DNA from: Streptomyces albus subsp. chlorinus
GTDB taxonomy: Bacteria > Actinomycetota > Actinomycetes > Streptomycetales > Streptomycetaceae
Assembly: GCF_013302895.1 (NCBI RefSeq)
Contig: NZ_VJOK01000001.1
Span: forward strand, 3,235,312 to 3,282,023
DNA: 46,712 bases
Reading direction: 5' to 3'
Part shown: piece by piece, positions 7,972-17,810 of the stretch
How the letters are laid out: every line of letters begins with the position of its first letter
How positions within the stretch are numbered: position 1 is the first letter of the stretch
Position numbers and translations under genes: made by a program
The notes under the pieces: generated by a model
What the model was told of the DNA's origin: nothing
The model's input: the letters and a program-made list of their open reading frames with translations, nothing else
Database searches by the model: none

Positions 7972-8637
7972 GTGGACGACGACAAGCACACCGAAGAGCA
8001 GAGGCGGCGCCCCCGCCGGATCAGCCGCAAGAGCGTACTGCGTGCCGCGGTGGCCGCCGGGCCCGCCGCCGTGCTCGTTGGCGCGGGTGCCGGCGGCACC
8101 GGGCCGGCGCTGGCCCGTGAGCGGCGCGGGGAGGGTCAGCGGCTGGAGCCGACCCCCACCTGCGACGACGGCGACGACCCGACACCGCCGCAGACGGAGG
8201 GCCCCTACTTCAAGCCCAACTCCCCGGAGCGCGGCGTTCTCGTGCCGCCCGGCACCCCGGGCACGTCGCTGACGGTCAGCGGCTACGTCTTCGGGCTGGA
8301 CTGCGCACCGCTGGCAGGCGTACTGCTGGACTGGTGGCAGGCCGACCCGAACGGGGCCTACGACAACGCCGGGTACCGGTTCCGCGGCCACCAGTACACC
8401 GGCGCCGACGGCTCCTTCCGGCTGACGACCCTGCGGCCCGGACTGTATCCGGGCCGCACCCGGCACCTGCACGTCAAAGTGCAGGCGCCGCACCAGTCGG
8501 TGCTCACCACACAGCTGTACTTCCCCGGCGAGCCGCGCAACCGCACCGACCCGATCTTCGACGCCCGGCTGCTGATGAACGTCCGCCAGGAAGGCAGGGG
8601 CCTGGCCGGGTCGTTCGACTTCGTGGTGCACGCCTAG
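7972..8637 (+). CDS. Tat-exported intradiol ring-cleavage dioxygenase-like protein
   Basis: A 221-residue protein with a twin-arginine leader (RRRPRRISRKSVLRAAVAAG) followed by an Ala-rich hydrophobic stretch. The mature part has the intradiol dioxygenase signatures TEGPYFKPNSPER, WWQADPNGAYDNAGYRFRGH, LRPGLYPGRTRHLHVKV and TTQLYFPGEP, which supply the Tyr/His iron ligands. Catechol-type ring opening in the cell envelope is the family expectation; the substrate is not known. GTG 7972 has GAGGAA upstream. The C-terminal codons FVVHA and the stop form the first unit of a 23-bp tandem repeat. Confidence 0.88.
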   Translation: MDDDKHTEEQRRRPRRISRKSVLRAAVAAGPAAVLVGAGAGGTGPALARERRGEGQRLEPTPTCDDGDDPTPPQTEGPYFKPNSPERGVLVPPGTPGTSLTVSGYVFGLDCAPLAGVLLDWWQADPNGAYDNAGYRFRGHQYTGADGSFRLTTLRPGLYPGRTRHLHVKVQAPHQSVLTTQLYFPGEPRNRTDPIFDARLLMNVRQEGRGLAGSFDFVVHA

Positions 8638-8711
8638 GCGGGTTCGTGGTGCACGCCTAGGCGGGTTCGTGGCGCACGCCCAGGCGAGTTCGTGGCGCAC
8701 GCCCAGGCGAG
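8620..8711. repeat. 23-bp x 4 tandem repeat starting in the dioxygenase stop region
   Basis: Units at 8620-8642, 8643-8665, 8666-8688 and 8689-8711 all follow the pattern TTCGTGG(T/C)GCACGCC. The first unit is the end of the dioxygenase gene including TAG. Units 3 and 4 share substitutions (TAG to CAG), so the array has drifted. It fills most of the gap to the convergent oxidoreductase. Confidence 0.93.
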
Positions 8712-8739
8712 CGGGCGGGCCGCCGGGCTCCGTCCCCGC

Positions 8740-11622
8740 TCAGCCCGTCAGGTGTTCCGCCAGCACCTCCGCGAGGTGGCGGCCGCGGTAGCCGCCCAGT
8801 TGTTCCATCTGGGTACGGCACGAATAGCCGTCCGCGAGCAGGACCGGGTCCCCGGCGGGTCCGGCCGCCTCGGTGGCCCGGCGCAGGGAGGGCAGCAACT
8901 GGTCCTCCGCGCAGGCCGCGGAGACCTCGTAGTGGCCCTTCTCGAAGCCGAAGTTGCCGGCCAGCCCGCAGCAGCCGCCGCTCAGCTCGCCCGTCAGACC
9001 GGCGCGTTCGCGCAGGCGGCGGTCGGCGGCGTCGCCGATGACCGCGTGCTGGTGGCAGTGGTTCTGGCCGGCGACGGGGCGGCCGATGCGCGGCGGGTGC
9101 CAGTCGGGGGCCCGCTCCTCCAGGGTCTGCGCGAAGGTGCGGACCGCTCGTGCCAGGCGCTTCGCGCGGGGGTCCCCGTCCAGCAGTTCGGGGACGTCCG
9201 TGCGGAGCGCCGCCGCGCACGGGGGCTCCAGGACGGCGACAGGCAGTCCCGCGTCGAGGGCGGGCTCGATGCGGTCGAGGGTGCGGCGCATCACCGTACG
9301 GGCGCGGTTGAGCTGGCCGGTGGAGACGTACGTCAGGCCGCAGCACACCTGCTGCGGCGGTACGACGGGACGCAGGCCCGCGTCCCGGAAGACCCGCACG
9401 GCCGCCGTACCGGCCTCGGGTGACAGGTAGTTGGTGAAGGTGTCGGGCCACAGCACGACCGGTTCGCCGGTCTCCTGGGCGCGGCCCGGCTGCGCGCGCC
9501 ACCAGCGGGTGAAGGGCGTACGGGGCAGCGCCGGGATGTCCCGCTCGGGAGCCAGTCCGCCCACCCGCTTGGCGAGGGCGGCCAGCGGAGGCACCTTGGC
9601 CCCCGCGTTCAGCAGCGGCACCGTGCGGGTGGCGGCGGCCAGGCGCAGCCAGCGCGGGAGCCAGCCCATGGAGTAGTGCGCCATGGGACGGCGCCTGCCC
9701 GGGTTCGCGGCGTCGCCCTCGTGGTAGTGGTGCAGGAACTCGGCCTTGTAGGTGGCCATGTCCACCCCGACCGGGCAGTCGCTGCGGCATCCCTTGCACG
9801 ACAGGCACAGATCCAGCGCGTCGCGCACCTCCTCCGACTGCCAGCCGTCGGTGACGACCTCGCCCGCGAGCATCTCGTGCAGCAGCCTCGCCCGGCCGCG
9901 CGTGGAGTGCTTCTCCTCGCCGGTGGCGCGGAAGGAGGGGCACATGACGCCCGGGCCCGCCGCCGTCTCGTCGCGGCACTTGGCCACACCCACGCAGCGG
10001 CGCACGGCCGCCGAGAAGTCCCCGCCGTCGTGCGGGTAGCCGAACGCGACGTCCACCGGCTTGCGCGGCAGCGGCGCGAAGCGCAGGTTGGCGTCCAGCG
10101 GGTCCGGCCGCACCAGCATGCCCGGGTTGAGGCCGCCCGCCGGGTCCCACAGGTCCTTGAACCGGTTGAAGAGGCCGACCATCTCCTCCCCGTACATCCG
10201 GGGCAGCAGTTCGGCGCGCGCCTGCCCGTCGCCGTGCTCCCCGGAGAGCGATCCGCCGTGCGCGACGACGATGTCGGCCAGCGCGGTGGAGAACGCGCGG
10301 AACGTCGCGATGCCCGCCTCGCCCATCAGGTCGAAGTCGATCCGGACGTGGATGCAGCCGTCGCCGAAGTGGCCGTAGGGCAGTCCGCGCAGCCCGAACT
10401 CGCGCAGCAGCGCGCGGAAGTCGCGCAGGTAGGCGCCCAGCCGGGCCGGGGGCACCGCGCAGTCCTCCCACCCGGGCCACGCCTCGGTACCTCCCCCGGA
10501 CTTCGTCCGGGAGGTGCCCCCAGGAATCCGGGTCGCCGTGCCGGAGGCGTCCTCGCGGACCCGCCACAGGGCGCGCTGCCCGGCCGGGTCCGCCACGAGG
10601 GCGTGGTCGGTGGTGCCCTCCCGGGCGGCGTGGCACAGCTTCTCGGCGTTGGCCTTCGCGTGTGCCGCGTCGTCGCCGCCGACCTCCACGAACAGCCAGG
10701 CGCCGCCCCGGGGGAGGGAGGCGCGGGCGGCGTCGGAGACCAGGTCGTTGGCCATGCCCTCGACGGTCAGCGGGGAGTACGGGAGCAGTCCGGCCGCCGC
10801 CTCCGCCGCCGCGCTCTCGTCCGCGTACCCGAGCACGGCCAGCACGCGCGCGCCCGGGGTCGGCACCAGCTTCACCGTCGCGCGCGTCAGCACCCCCAGC
10901 GTGCCCTCGCTGCCGGTGAAGACCCGCGCCCAGTCCTCGCCCTTCTCGGGCAGCAGCTCGTCCAGCGCGTAACCCGAGATGCGGCGGGGCAGCTCGGGGA
11001 AACCCGTGCGCAGCCGGGCCAGTTCGCCCTGGACGAGGGATCGGGCGGCGGAGCGCAGACGCGCGGGCACGCCCTCGCCGCCGCGCGCGAGCAGGGCCCG
11101 CTCGCCGCCGTAGGTGAGGACCTCCAGCTCGCGCACGTTGTCGGCGGTGGTGCCCCACGCCACCGAGTGGGAGCCGCAGGAATTGTTGCCGATCATGCCG
11201 CCGAGCGTGCAGCGGCTGTGGGTGGAGGGGTCGGGTCCGAAGGTGAGGCCGTGCGGGGCCGCCGCGTTCCGCAGGTCGTCCAGGATGACACCCGGACGGA
11301 CGACCGCCGTGCGGCTCTCCGGGTCCAGGTGCTCGATGGTCCGCATGTGGCGGGTGAAGTCGAGGACGACACCCGCCCCCGTGGCCTGCCCGGCGATCGA
11401 CGTCCCCGCTCCCCGCGGCACCACCGGAACCCCCTGCGCCCGGCAGACGGACAGCACCGCCGCCACGTCGTCCTCGTCGCGGGGCGCCACCACACCGAGC
11501 GGAACCCGCCGGTAGTTGGAGGCGTCCATCGTCACCAGCGCTCTGTCCTGCGTCCCGAACTCCACCTCGCCGCCCCGCACCGCCGCGCGCAGTGCCCGTT
11601 CCAGGTTCCGTGCGTCTGCCAT
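8740..11622 (-). CDS. FAD-binding and (4Fe-4S) oxidoreductase, D-lactate/2-hydroxyacid dehydrogenase type (GlcD-GlcF fusion)
   Basis: A 960-residue protein from ATG 11622 (MADARNLERA). Residues about 40-210 are the FAD_binding_4 domain with PRGAGTSIAGQATG and the SHSVAWGTTADNVRELEV segment, followed by the FAD-oxidase C domain with GHFGDGCIHVRID and SGEHGDGQAR. Iron-sulfur motifs follow (CVGVAKCRDE near 540, CLSCKGCRSDCPVG near 605). Two CCG-type domains close the protein (CCGLTYVSTG near 757, CCGLAGNFGFEKGHY near 880). It should oxidise a 2-hydroxyacid at the membrane and pass electrons to quinone; the substrate is not fixed by sequence. A palindromic insertion near residue 366 adds about 12 residues. 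Confidence 0.93.
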   Translation of the reverse strand: MADARNLERALRAAVRGGEVEFGTQDRALVTMDASNYRRVPLGVVAPRDEDDVAAVLSVCRAQGVPVVPRGAGTSIAGQATGAGVVLDFTRHMRTIEHLDPESRTAVVRPGVILDDLRNAAAPHGLTFGPDPSTHSRCTLGGMIGNNSCGSHSVAWGTTADNVRELEVLTYGGERALLARGGEGVPARLRSAARSLVQGELARLRTGFPELPRRISGYALDELLPEKGEDWARVFTGSEGTLGVLTRATVKLVPTPGARVLAVLGYADESAAAEAAAGLLPYSPLTVEGMANDLVSDAARASLPRGGAWLFVEVGGDDAAHAKANAEKLCHAAREGTTDHALVADPAGQRALWRVREDASGTATRIPGGTSRTKSGGGTEAWPGWEDCAVPPARLGAYLRDFRALLREFGLRGLPYGHFGDGCIHVRIDFDLMGEAGIATFRAFSTALADIVVAHGGSLSGEHGDGQARAELLPRMYGEEMVGLFNRFKDLWDPAGGLNPGMLVRPDPLDANLRFAPLPRKPVDVAFGYPHDGGDFSAAVRRCVGVAKCRDETAAGPGVMCPSFRATGEEKHSTRGRARLLHEMLAGEVVTDGWQSEEVRDALDLCLSCKGCRSDCPVGVDMATYKAEFLHHYHEGDAANPGRRRPMAHYSMGWLPRWLRLAAATRTVPLLNAGAKVPPLAALAKRVGGLAPERDIPALPRTPFTRWWRAQPGRAQETGEPVVLWPDTFTNYLSPEAGTAAVRVFRDAGLRPVVPPQQVCCGLTYVSTGQLNRARTVMRRTLDRIEPALDAGLPVAVLEPPCAAALRTDVPELLDGDPRAKRLARAVRTFAQTLEERAPDWHPPRIGRPVAGQNHCHQHAVIGDAADRRLRERAGLTGELSGGCCGLAGNFGFEKGHYEVSAACAEDQLLPSLRRATEAAGPAGDPVLLADGYSCRTQMEQLGGYRGRHLAEVLAEHLTG
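10486..10518. repeat. GC-rich palindrome inserted in-frame in the oxidoreductase gene
   Basis: GGTACCTCCCCCGGAC, a TTC loop and GTCCGGGAGGTGCC form a hairpin with a two-base bulge and one mismatch. It codes for GGTSRTKSGGGT between IP and AWPGWED, a place where related proteins have no such insert (from memory). It resembles the dispersed CACCTCCC/GGGAGG palindromes I recall in Streptomyces genomes. Confidence 0.7.
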
Positions 11623-11770
11623 GCGCCTCAGCGTGCACGCTGAGGCGCCCTCGGCGCTGCCCTTGGTACCGTACCGGCCCCTGTGTCCCGCGTCACGTTC
11701 CCTCCACCCCGCCCCGACATCGGGAGACCCGCCCTCCCTTTTCGCCGTTTCCGCCGCCATGGTGGAGGAG

Positions 11771-12225
11771 TTCCGTTGTGGGGGAGGGGCTCCGTTGTGG
11801 CGGATGGGTGCCGTTGTGGCGGATGGGTGCCGCCGTGGCGGATGGATACGGTCCCGCACCGGTACGGGCGGATTCCGCGGCCGGCGCGGTGAAGCCGCCC
11901 AGGGCGTGCGGCGTCCAGGTGCCGCGGGGTGCGGACTCCTGGGCGCCGGGTATGCACTCCGGGCGCCGGGGTACGCGCTCCGGGCGCCGAAAGCCGAAAG
12001 GTGGGGCCCCGTTCGTCCCGGCCACCGCCGTCCTCGGCATACCGTCCTCGGCGTACCACCCTCGGCTCACCGGCCTCGGGACAGCGCCCCGGCACCTCCT
12101 CCGCCCCCGGCACAGCAACTCCGGCACCGCACCCCCGCAGAGCGATCCCGCCACCGCACCCTGCGCTCCGGTCCCGCGCCCCCGCAGAGCGACCCCAGCA
12201 CCGCACCGTGCGCTCCCGTCACCCC
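11771..12225. repeat. cluster of minisatellites filling a 613-bp gap between genes
   Basis: The gap 11623-12235 has no convincing gene. It holds a 19-bp unit with core CCGTTGTGGCGGATGGGT (11771-11847, about four copies, first degenerate). A 21-23-bp unit with core CTCCGGGCGCCGGG occurs three times (11931-11995). Runs of CCTCGGC(A/G)TACC lie near 12050, and a 47-bp unit occurs twice (12132-12178, 12179-12225). The FAD oxidoreductase promoter should lie at its left edge. Confidence 0.8.
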
Positions 12226-12235
12226 CCTCCCCGCG

Positions 12236-13393
12236 TCAGCGCCCTCCGGGGGTCTTTCCGTGGGTGTTGAGGCGGGCGGCCTGGCGGGTCAGGTGGTCGC
12301 GTTCGGCGAGGCTGGGGGCCTTGCGGGCCGCCTCGGCGTACAGCCGGGCCGCCGTCTTGGGGTCGCCGTCGCGCTCGTGGAGGTAGGCCGCCACCGCGGT
12401 GTGGCGGGGCAGGGAGGGGTCCAGTCCGGCGAGCGCCGCCAGGCCGGCGCGCGGGCCGTCGGCCTCTCCGACGGCGACCGCGCGGTTGAGCCGGACGACG
12501 GGGCTGGCGGTCAGGCGCGTCAGCTCGTCGTACCACTCGACGATCTGCACCCAGTCGGTCTCCTCGGCGGTGGGCGCGTCGGCGTGCAGCGCCGCGATGG
12601 CGGCCTGGGCCTGGAACTCGCCCAGCCGGTCGCGGGCGAGGGCCGCCTGGAGGATGGCGATGCCCTCCGCGATCAGCGCGGTGTCCCAGCGGCCCCGGTC
12701 CTGCTCGGCGAGCGGCACCAGGCTGCCGTCGGGCGCGGTCCGCGCGGCGCGCCGGGCGTGGTGCAGCAGCATGAGGGCGAGCAGCCCGGACACCTCGGGG
12801 TGGTCGACGACGGCGGCGAGCTGCCGGGTGAGCCGGATGGCCTCGGCGGCCAGGTCGACGTCGCCGGAGTAGCCCTCGTTGAAGACCAGGTAGAGGACGC
12901 GCAGCACGGTGGCGACATCGCCGGGCCGGTCGAACCCCGCGGCCGAGACGGTGCGCTTGGCGCGGCTGATCCGCTGGGCCATGGTCGCCTCGGGCACGAG
13001 GTAGGCCCGGGCGATCTGCCGGGTGGTCAGCCCGCCGACGGCCCGCAGGGTGAGCGCGGCGGCGGACGACGGCGTCAGCGACGGGTGGGCGCACAGGAAG
13101 TAGAGCTGGAGCGTGTCGTCCGCCGCGGGCGCCGGTCCGGGCACCGGCTCCTCCTCGACGCGCTCCTCGCGCCGGCGCCGGGCGGCGTCGGCGCGCGCCC
13201 CGTCGAGGAACTTGCGCCAGGCCACGGTGACCAGCCAGCCCTTGGGGTCCCTCGGCGGATCGGCCGGCCAGGCACGGAGTGCCTCGACCAGGGCCTCCTG
13301 CACGGCGTCCTCGGCCGCCGCGAAGTCGGCTCCGCGGCGGACGAGGACGGTGAGCACGCTCGGCATGAGGCTCCTGAGCAGGGCCTCGTCCAT
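12236..13393 (-). CDS. ECF42-type RNA polymerase sigma factor
   Basis: A 385-residue sigma-70-like protein. Region 2 is seen in ADFAAAEDAVQEALVEALRAWP and DPKGWLVTVAWRKFLD, region 4 in LTLRAVGGLTTRQIARAYLV and EATMAQRISRAKRTV. A long C-terminal TPR-like extension follows (YLVFNEGYSG, RLTRQLA, LNRAVAV), typical of the ECF42 group. I chose ATG 13393 because GGAG lies 11 bases upstream; GTG 13405 overlaps the previous stop and is the alternative. ECF42 genes are paired with DGPF/YCII proteins, as here. No anti-sigma factor is adjacent, as usual for the group. Confidence 0.9.
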   Translation of the reverse strand: MDEALLRSLMPSVLTVLVRRGADFAAAEDAVQEALVEALRAWPADPPRDPKGWLVTVAWRKFLDGARADAARRRREERVEEEPVPGPAPAADDTLQLYFLCAHPSLTPSSAAALTLRAVGGLTTRQIARAYLVPEATMAQRISRAKRTVSAAGFDRPGDVATVLRVLYLVFNEGYSGDVDLAAEAIRLTRQLAAVVDHPEVSGLLALMLLHHARRAARTAPDGSLVPLAEQDRGRWDTALIAEGIAILQAALARDRLGEFQAQAAIAALHADAPTAEETDWVQIVEWYDELTRLTASPVVRLNRAVAVGEADGPRAGLAALAGLDPSLPRHTAVAAYLHERDGDPKTAARLYAEAARKAPSLAERDHLTRQAARLNTHGKTPGGR

Positions 13394-13401
13394 CGGTGAG
13401 G

Positions 13402-13809
13402 TCACTCCGTGATGGTGGGCGGCTCGGTCAGGAACGGGCGCATCTCCAGCCACTCGTGGATCGGCTTGCCGTCCTTGCCCGGTGCGGCCGACAGCTCACC
13501 GGCCAGCTCGACGGCCCGCTCGTAGCTGTCCACGTCGATCACCATCCAGCCGGCGATGAGGTCCTTCGTCTCGGCGAACGGTCCGTCGGTGACCGGGGGG
13601 CGCCCCTCGCCGTCGTAGCGGACCCACGTCCCCTCGGGGGCGAGCGCCTGGCCGTCGACGAACTCGCCGGTCTTCTCCAGTCGCGCCGCGAAGTCGTTCA
13701 TGTACTGCACGTGGGCCGAGATCTCCTCCGGGCTCCACTGGTCCATCGGTACGTCGTTGACCGGGGCAGGGGCGCCGCGGTAGTGCTTCAGCAGCAGGTA
13801 CTTGGCCAT
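13402..13809 (-). CDS. YCII-related (DGPF) protein, ECF42 partner
   Basis: A 135-residue protein starting MAKYLLLKHYRG with GAGGAGAACC before the ATG at 13809. It carries the diagnostic TDGPFAETKDLIAGWMVIDV segment of the DGPF/YCII family and WVRYDG. These proteins are encoded next to ECF42 sigma factors and are thought to work in the same pathway; their activity is unknown. Its TGA lies at 13402-13404, just upstream of the sigma factor start. Confidence 0.92.
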   Translation of the reverse strand: MAKYLLLKHYRGAPAPVNDVPMDQWSPEEISAHVQYMNDFAARLEKTGEFVDGQALAPEGTWVRYDGEGRPPVTDGPFAETKDLIAGWMVIDVDSYERAVELAGELSAAPGKDGKPIHEWLEMRPFLTEPPTITE

Positions 13810-14006
13810 CGTGGTTCTCCTCGGTGCGGGGCGACCCATTGTCGTCGCGTTCACCCCAGGGACGGAGCCGGACGCGGGTTCTCGACATCCCCGCCGACTT
13901 TTTCCAGGAATTCTTTTCCGGGCGGGTGCGCCGACGCCTGGCACCCCCTTCAGGCACTCCCGGAGACTCCTGCGAACCTCCTCCCGGAGACCCCTGGGCG
14001 ACCCGC

Positions 14007-14387
14007 TCAGGAGCCGTAGGGGTCCGGTGGGACGAGGGTCTCGCGGAGGCGGGGCGGGGCGGCCTGCTGCCAGGAGTCGGTGACGATGTCCCGCAGCTCC
14101 GTCATGTCGTCGAGCGCGGCGAGACGTGCCCGCACCCAGTTGGAGGCCGCCTCGTGGGGCGGGACCCAGAACTTCCCGGGCTCGGCGGCGATCAGCTCGC
14201 CGCGCTCCAGCCTGGGGCAGCGCACCGCGAACGACGACTGGTCGTCGGGCATGGTGAGGAACATCTTGCCCGCGACGCGGAAGGTCGGCATCGCCCACGC
14301 CTCGACCTCCTTGGTCCGCGGCAGGGCGAGGGCGAGGCGTCGTACGTCGTCGGGGCCGGGGCGGCGGCCGGGTCCAGGACCACTCAT
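14007..14387 (-). CDS. MmcQ/YjbR family protein
   Basis: A 126-residue protein with the YjbR/MmcQ fold pattern: DDVRRLALALPRTKEVEAW, FRVAGKMFLTMPDD, KFWVPPHEAASNWVRARL. The family has a double-wing DNA-binding-like fold but no firm function. I prefer ATG 14387 (MSGPGPG) over GTG 14393; neither has a strong ribosome site. It is divergent from serC. Confidence 0.85.
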   Translation of the reverse strand: MSGPGPGRRPGPDDVRRLALALPRTKEVEAWAMPTFRVAGKMFLTMPDDQSSFAVRCPRLERGELIAAEPGKFWVPPHEAASNWVRARLAALDDMTELRDIVTDSWQQAAPPRLRETLVPPDPYGS

Positions 14388-14482
14388 GGGCACAGCTTAG
14401 GAGCGCACCCCGGCAGTCCGGGTGTCCGCCGGCCGTCTCAGGCGCTGGACATCCGGCGGTCCCCCCGCCACGGCGGCACTAG

Positions 14483-15610
<1,128 letters not shown>

Positions 15611-15617
15611 ACACCCC

Positions 15618-15651
15618 GGGGTGCCCCCTCCGCCGCTTCCGGGGGCACCCC
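15618..15651 (+). terminator. rho-independent-like terminator of serC
   Basis: GGGGTGCCCCC (15618-15628) pairs perfectly with GGGGGCACCCC (15641-15651) across a 12-base loop, followed by TTCTCT. Confidence 0.85.
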
Positions 15652-15774
15652 TTCTCTCCCTGGAGGGACCGCTCCCGCCGACTCCCCAGCCTCGCCGCAC
15701 CCAGACGCCTGACAGCGGAGCCGGGCTCCGGCCGCCTGCGGCGCGGAGCACGGACGGCCAGGTCCGATGGCCGG

Positions 15775-15942
15775 CTAGCCGATGGCGGGCAGGCCGGAGC
15801 CGCTGCATGTGCGGTTCGTGCCGGTCTCCTGGTGGTTCGGCATAGCCTCTCCCGGCTCTACCGAGGCCACTGCCCCGCACACTGGGCAGGAGCCCTGCCC
15901 GCACTCGGCGGGGTCGAACCGTCGTGCTCGTGGTGCTCGCAT
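15775..15942 (-). CDS. small Cys-rich putative zinc-binding protein, 55 aa
   Basis: The ATG at 15942 follows GGAGGTGACC, an excellent ribosome site. The product contains CGQGSCPVCG and a later NRTCSGSG plus a His, which could form a zinc knuckle. I do not recognise the family. It is the last gene of the minus-strand series of short genes and lies 32 bases beyond the 135-residue gene. Confidence 0.6.
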   Translation of the reverse strand: MRAPRARRFDPAECGQGSCPVCGAVASVEPGEAMPNHQETGTNRTCSGSGLPAIG

Positions 15943-15974
15943 GGTCACCTCCGACAGAGGGGGCCGACGCGGAG

Positions 15975-16382
15975 TCACACGAGCAGCATGTGGATCTTGC
16001 TGCCGTCGTGGAACTCCGCGCCGAGCCCGGGATTCTGGCTGGTCTGGTCGTATGCGTAGACGCGGGCGACTTCCTTGTTGCCGGTGCCCGCCAGGACGGC
16101 GGCAAAGTACTGCGCCGTCTGCCGGTCCCGCCCGCCCGTGGGCGTGGGCCGGGGCTCGATCGGTGCCGGCGGCTCGCCCAGCACGGGCTCCTCCGGCTTC
16201 TCCAGATCCTCGTCGGGGACCCGGACGCGGGTGATCGCGTGCCGCAGGGTCTTGCCGCCTGCCAGCTGTACCTCGATGCCGTACGGGCGCCTGACTCCGT
16301 CCGACCACGGCTGGGCCGAGAGGACCTCGGGGGCCTCGCGGTAAGCGGCGACGGCAAACTCCTGGAACCGATCAATGCGCAT
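15975..16382 (-). CDS. hypothetical protein, 135 aa
   Basis: The ATG at 16382 is preceded by AAGGAAAG. The protein has no signal peptide or membrane segment; it has a Pro/Glu-rich middle (EKPEEPVLGEPPAPIEPRP) separating two folded-looking parts (RIDRFQEFAVAAYREAPEVL; TAQYFAAVLAGTGNKEVARV). No family recognised. Base composition and codon use look normal for the window. Confidence 0.7.
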   Translation of the reverse strand: MRIDRFQEFAVAAYREAPEVLSAQPWSDGVRRPYGIEVQLAGGKTLRHAITRVRVPDEDLEKPEEPVLGEPPAPIEPRPTPTGGRDRQTAQYFAAVLAGTGNKEVARVYAYDQTSQNPGLGAEFHDGSKIHMLLV

Positions 16383-16488
16383 TCGTGGATCTTTCCTTAC
16401 GTCTCGGGCGGCGATCTGAGTCTAGGGATGTCGTCGCCTCCTCGATGAGGGATCGGGGGTAATGGCCCGCCCTCCGGCCGTGTGGCCG

Positions 16489-16701
16489 TCACCCCGCAGG
16501 TCGGAGGCCGGGGGCTGTCAGGCCGTAGCGCCGGGCGTTGGAGGCGGAGGCGCGCGCCTCCAGACGGCGGATGCACGGCTCGCAGGCGTAGAAGGGCACG
16601 GTCCCATGGGCATGGCTGTGCACAGGGCCGAACCACAGCACGGGCACGTCCACGGCGTCGCGCATCCAGCACTCACCGGTGACCCATTGCCTCCCTTCCA
16701 C
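16489..16701 (-). CDS. small Cys/His-containing protein, 70 aa
   Basis: The GTG at 16701 is preceded by AGGAGGAGGCGACCC. The product has GECWMRDA, HSHAHG and FYACEPCIRRLEARA, so a CxxC plus nearby Cys/His that could bind a metal. Family not recognised. It lies beyond the hairpin that follows hemC and is probably a new transcription unit. Confidence 0.6.
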   Translation of the reverse strand: MEGRQWVTGECWMRDAVDVPVLWFGPVHSHAHGTVPFYACEPCIRRLEARASASNARRYGLTAPGLRPAG

Positions 16702-16733
16702 GGGTCGCCTCCTCCTACTTGGGGTTGGTGTCT

Positions 16734-16768
16734 CCGGCGGCCGCCCCTCGGGCAGGGGCAGCCGCCGG
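16734..16768 (-). terminator. strong hairpin after hemC
   Basis: CCGGCGGCCGCCCCT and AGGGGCAGCCGCCGG form a 15-bp stem with one mismatch and a five-base loop. It lies 77 bases past the hemC stop on the minus strand and ahead of the next small gene. Confidence 0.75.
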
Positions 16769-16844
16769 AAATGGACCCACCCGTCGGGTCGCCCACAGGG
16801 GTTTGGTCGGTGTCGCTCCCGGCGGGTGGGAGTTCATGGCTCGG

Positions 16845-17810
16845 TCAGTGGGGGATGCCGTCGATGATGTCGCGGGCGTCCTGGCGCAGCAGCTCGGCGC
16901 AGACGCGGGAGCCGAGCGTGCCGGGGTCGTTGGAGGTCTCGCCCCAGATGTGGGCGTGCGCGAACGTGGAGCCGTCGCGGGAGAAGACCATGCCGCGCAG
17001 GGACAGCTGTCCGTCGGGTTCGGTGGTGCAGTACCCAGCGATCGGGCTGTTGCAGTGCCCGCGGAGGCCGTGGAGCATGACGCGCTCGGCGGTCGCCTCG
17101 GTCTGCGTCTTCGGATCGTTGAGCCGCTCCAGCAGGCCGGCGACGGGGGTGTCGTCGCGGCGGCACTCCAGTGCCAGGACGGCGGCGCCGACGGCGGGCA
17201 GCATCTCCTGGACCGGGAACTCGTAGACGATGCGGTCGGTCATCCCGAGGCGTTCCAGGCCGGCGCGGGCGAGGACCATGGCGTCGGCCTTGAGGTCGCC
17301 GGTCTTCCCGTCCAGCTTCTCGAGGCGGGTACCGACTGCACCGCGAACTCTCACCACGTTCAGGTCGGGGCGGCGGGCGAGGATCTGGGCTTTGCGGCGC
17401 ACGGCGGTGGTCGCCACGGTGGCCCCGGGCGGCAGGTCACCGAGGCTCTTGACCGGGCTGCCGTCCGGCACGACCAGGACGTCGCGCACGTCGGCGCGCG
17501 GCAGCATCGCGGCGAAGATCAGCCCTTGAGGCATCGGCTGGTCGCCGGGTACGTCCTTGAGGCAGTGGACGGCCATGTCGATGTCGCCGCGCTGGAGCTG
17601 CTGGTCGATGGCCTTGACGAACAGGCCCTTCCCTCCGAGCTGCGCGAGGTCGCCCTGCCACTTGTCGGCCTCGGTGGTGGTCGGCACCGTCTCGATCGTC
17701 AGGTCCGGGACGAGCCGGCGCAGCAGGTCGGCTACCTGTTGGGTCTGGGCGAGGGCCAGGGGGCTGGAGCGGGTGCCGATCCGCAGCACGCGCTCGGGGA
17801 AGTCGGTCAC
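16845..17810 (-). CDS. hemC: hydroxymethylbilane synthase (porphobilinogen deaminase), accessory copy
   Basis: A 321-residue HMBS. Conserved pieces are all present: LRIGTRSSPLALAQTQQV, GGKGLFVKAID, DMAVHCLKDVP with the catalytic Asp, TTAVRRKAQ with the paired Arg, VRGAVGTRLEKL, and LRGHCNSPIAGY near residue 250 with the Cys that carries the dipyrromethane cofactor. It should polymerise four porphobilinogens to hydroxymethylbilane. Unlike housekeeping hemC it has no hemA/hemB/hemD neighbours: its GTG overlaps the stop of a NUDIX gene by 4 bases at the end of a chain of microgenes. Unusual residues are VHCLKDVP for VHSLKDVP, RGAVGTR for RGNVGTR and GHC for GGC. The key residues suggest activity; why the island carries it is unknown. 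Confidence 0.9.
   Translation of the reverse strand: MTDFPERVLRIGTRSSPLALAQTQQVADLLRRLVPDLTIETVPTTTEADKWQGDLAQLGGKGLFVKAIDQQLQRGDIDMAVHCLKDVPGDQPMPQGLIFAAMLPRADVRDVLVVPDGSPVKSLGDLPPGATVATTAVRRKAQILARRPDLNVVRVRGAVGTRLEKLDGKTGDLKADAMVLARAGLERLGMTDRIVYEFPVQEMLPAVGAAVLALECRRDDTPVAGLLERLNDPKTQTEATAERVMLHGLRGHCNSPIAGYCTTEPDGQLSLRGMVFSRDGSTFAHAHIWGETSNDPGTLGSRVCAELLRQDARDIIDGIPH

Noticed and set aside
8643..8711. Alternative longer C-terminus for the dioxygenase or oxidoreductase through the 23-bp repeats
   Set aside because: The dioxygenase stops in unit 1 with TAG and the oxidoreductase stops at 8740; frames running through the repeats are by-products.
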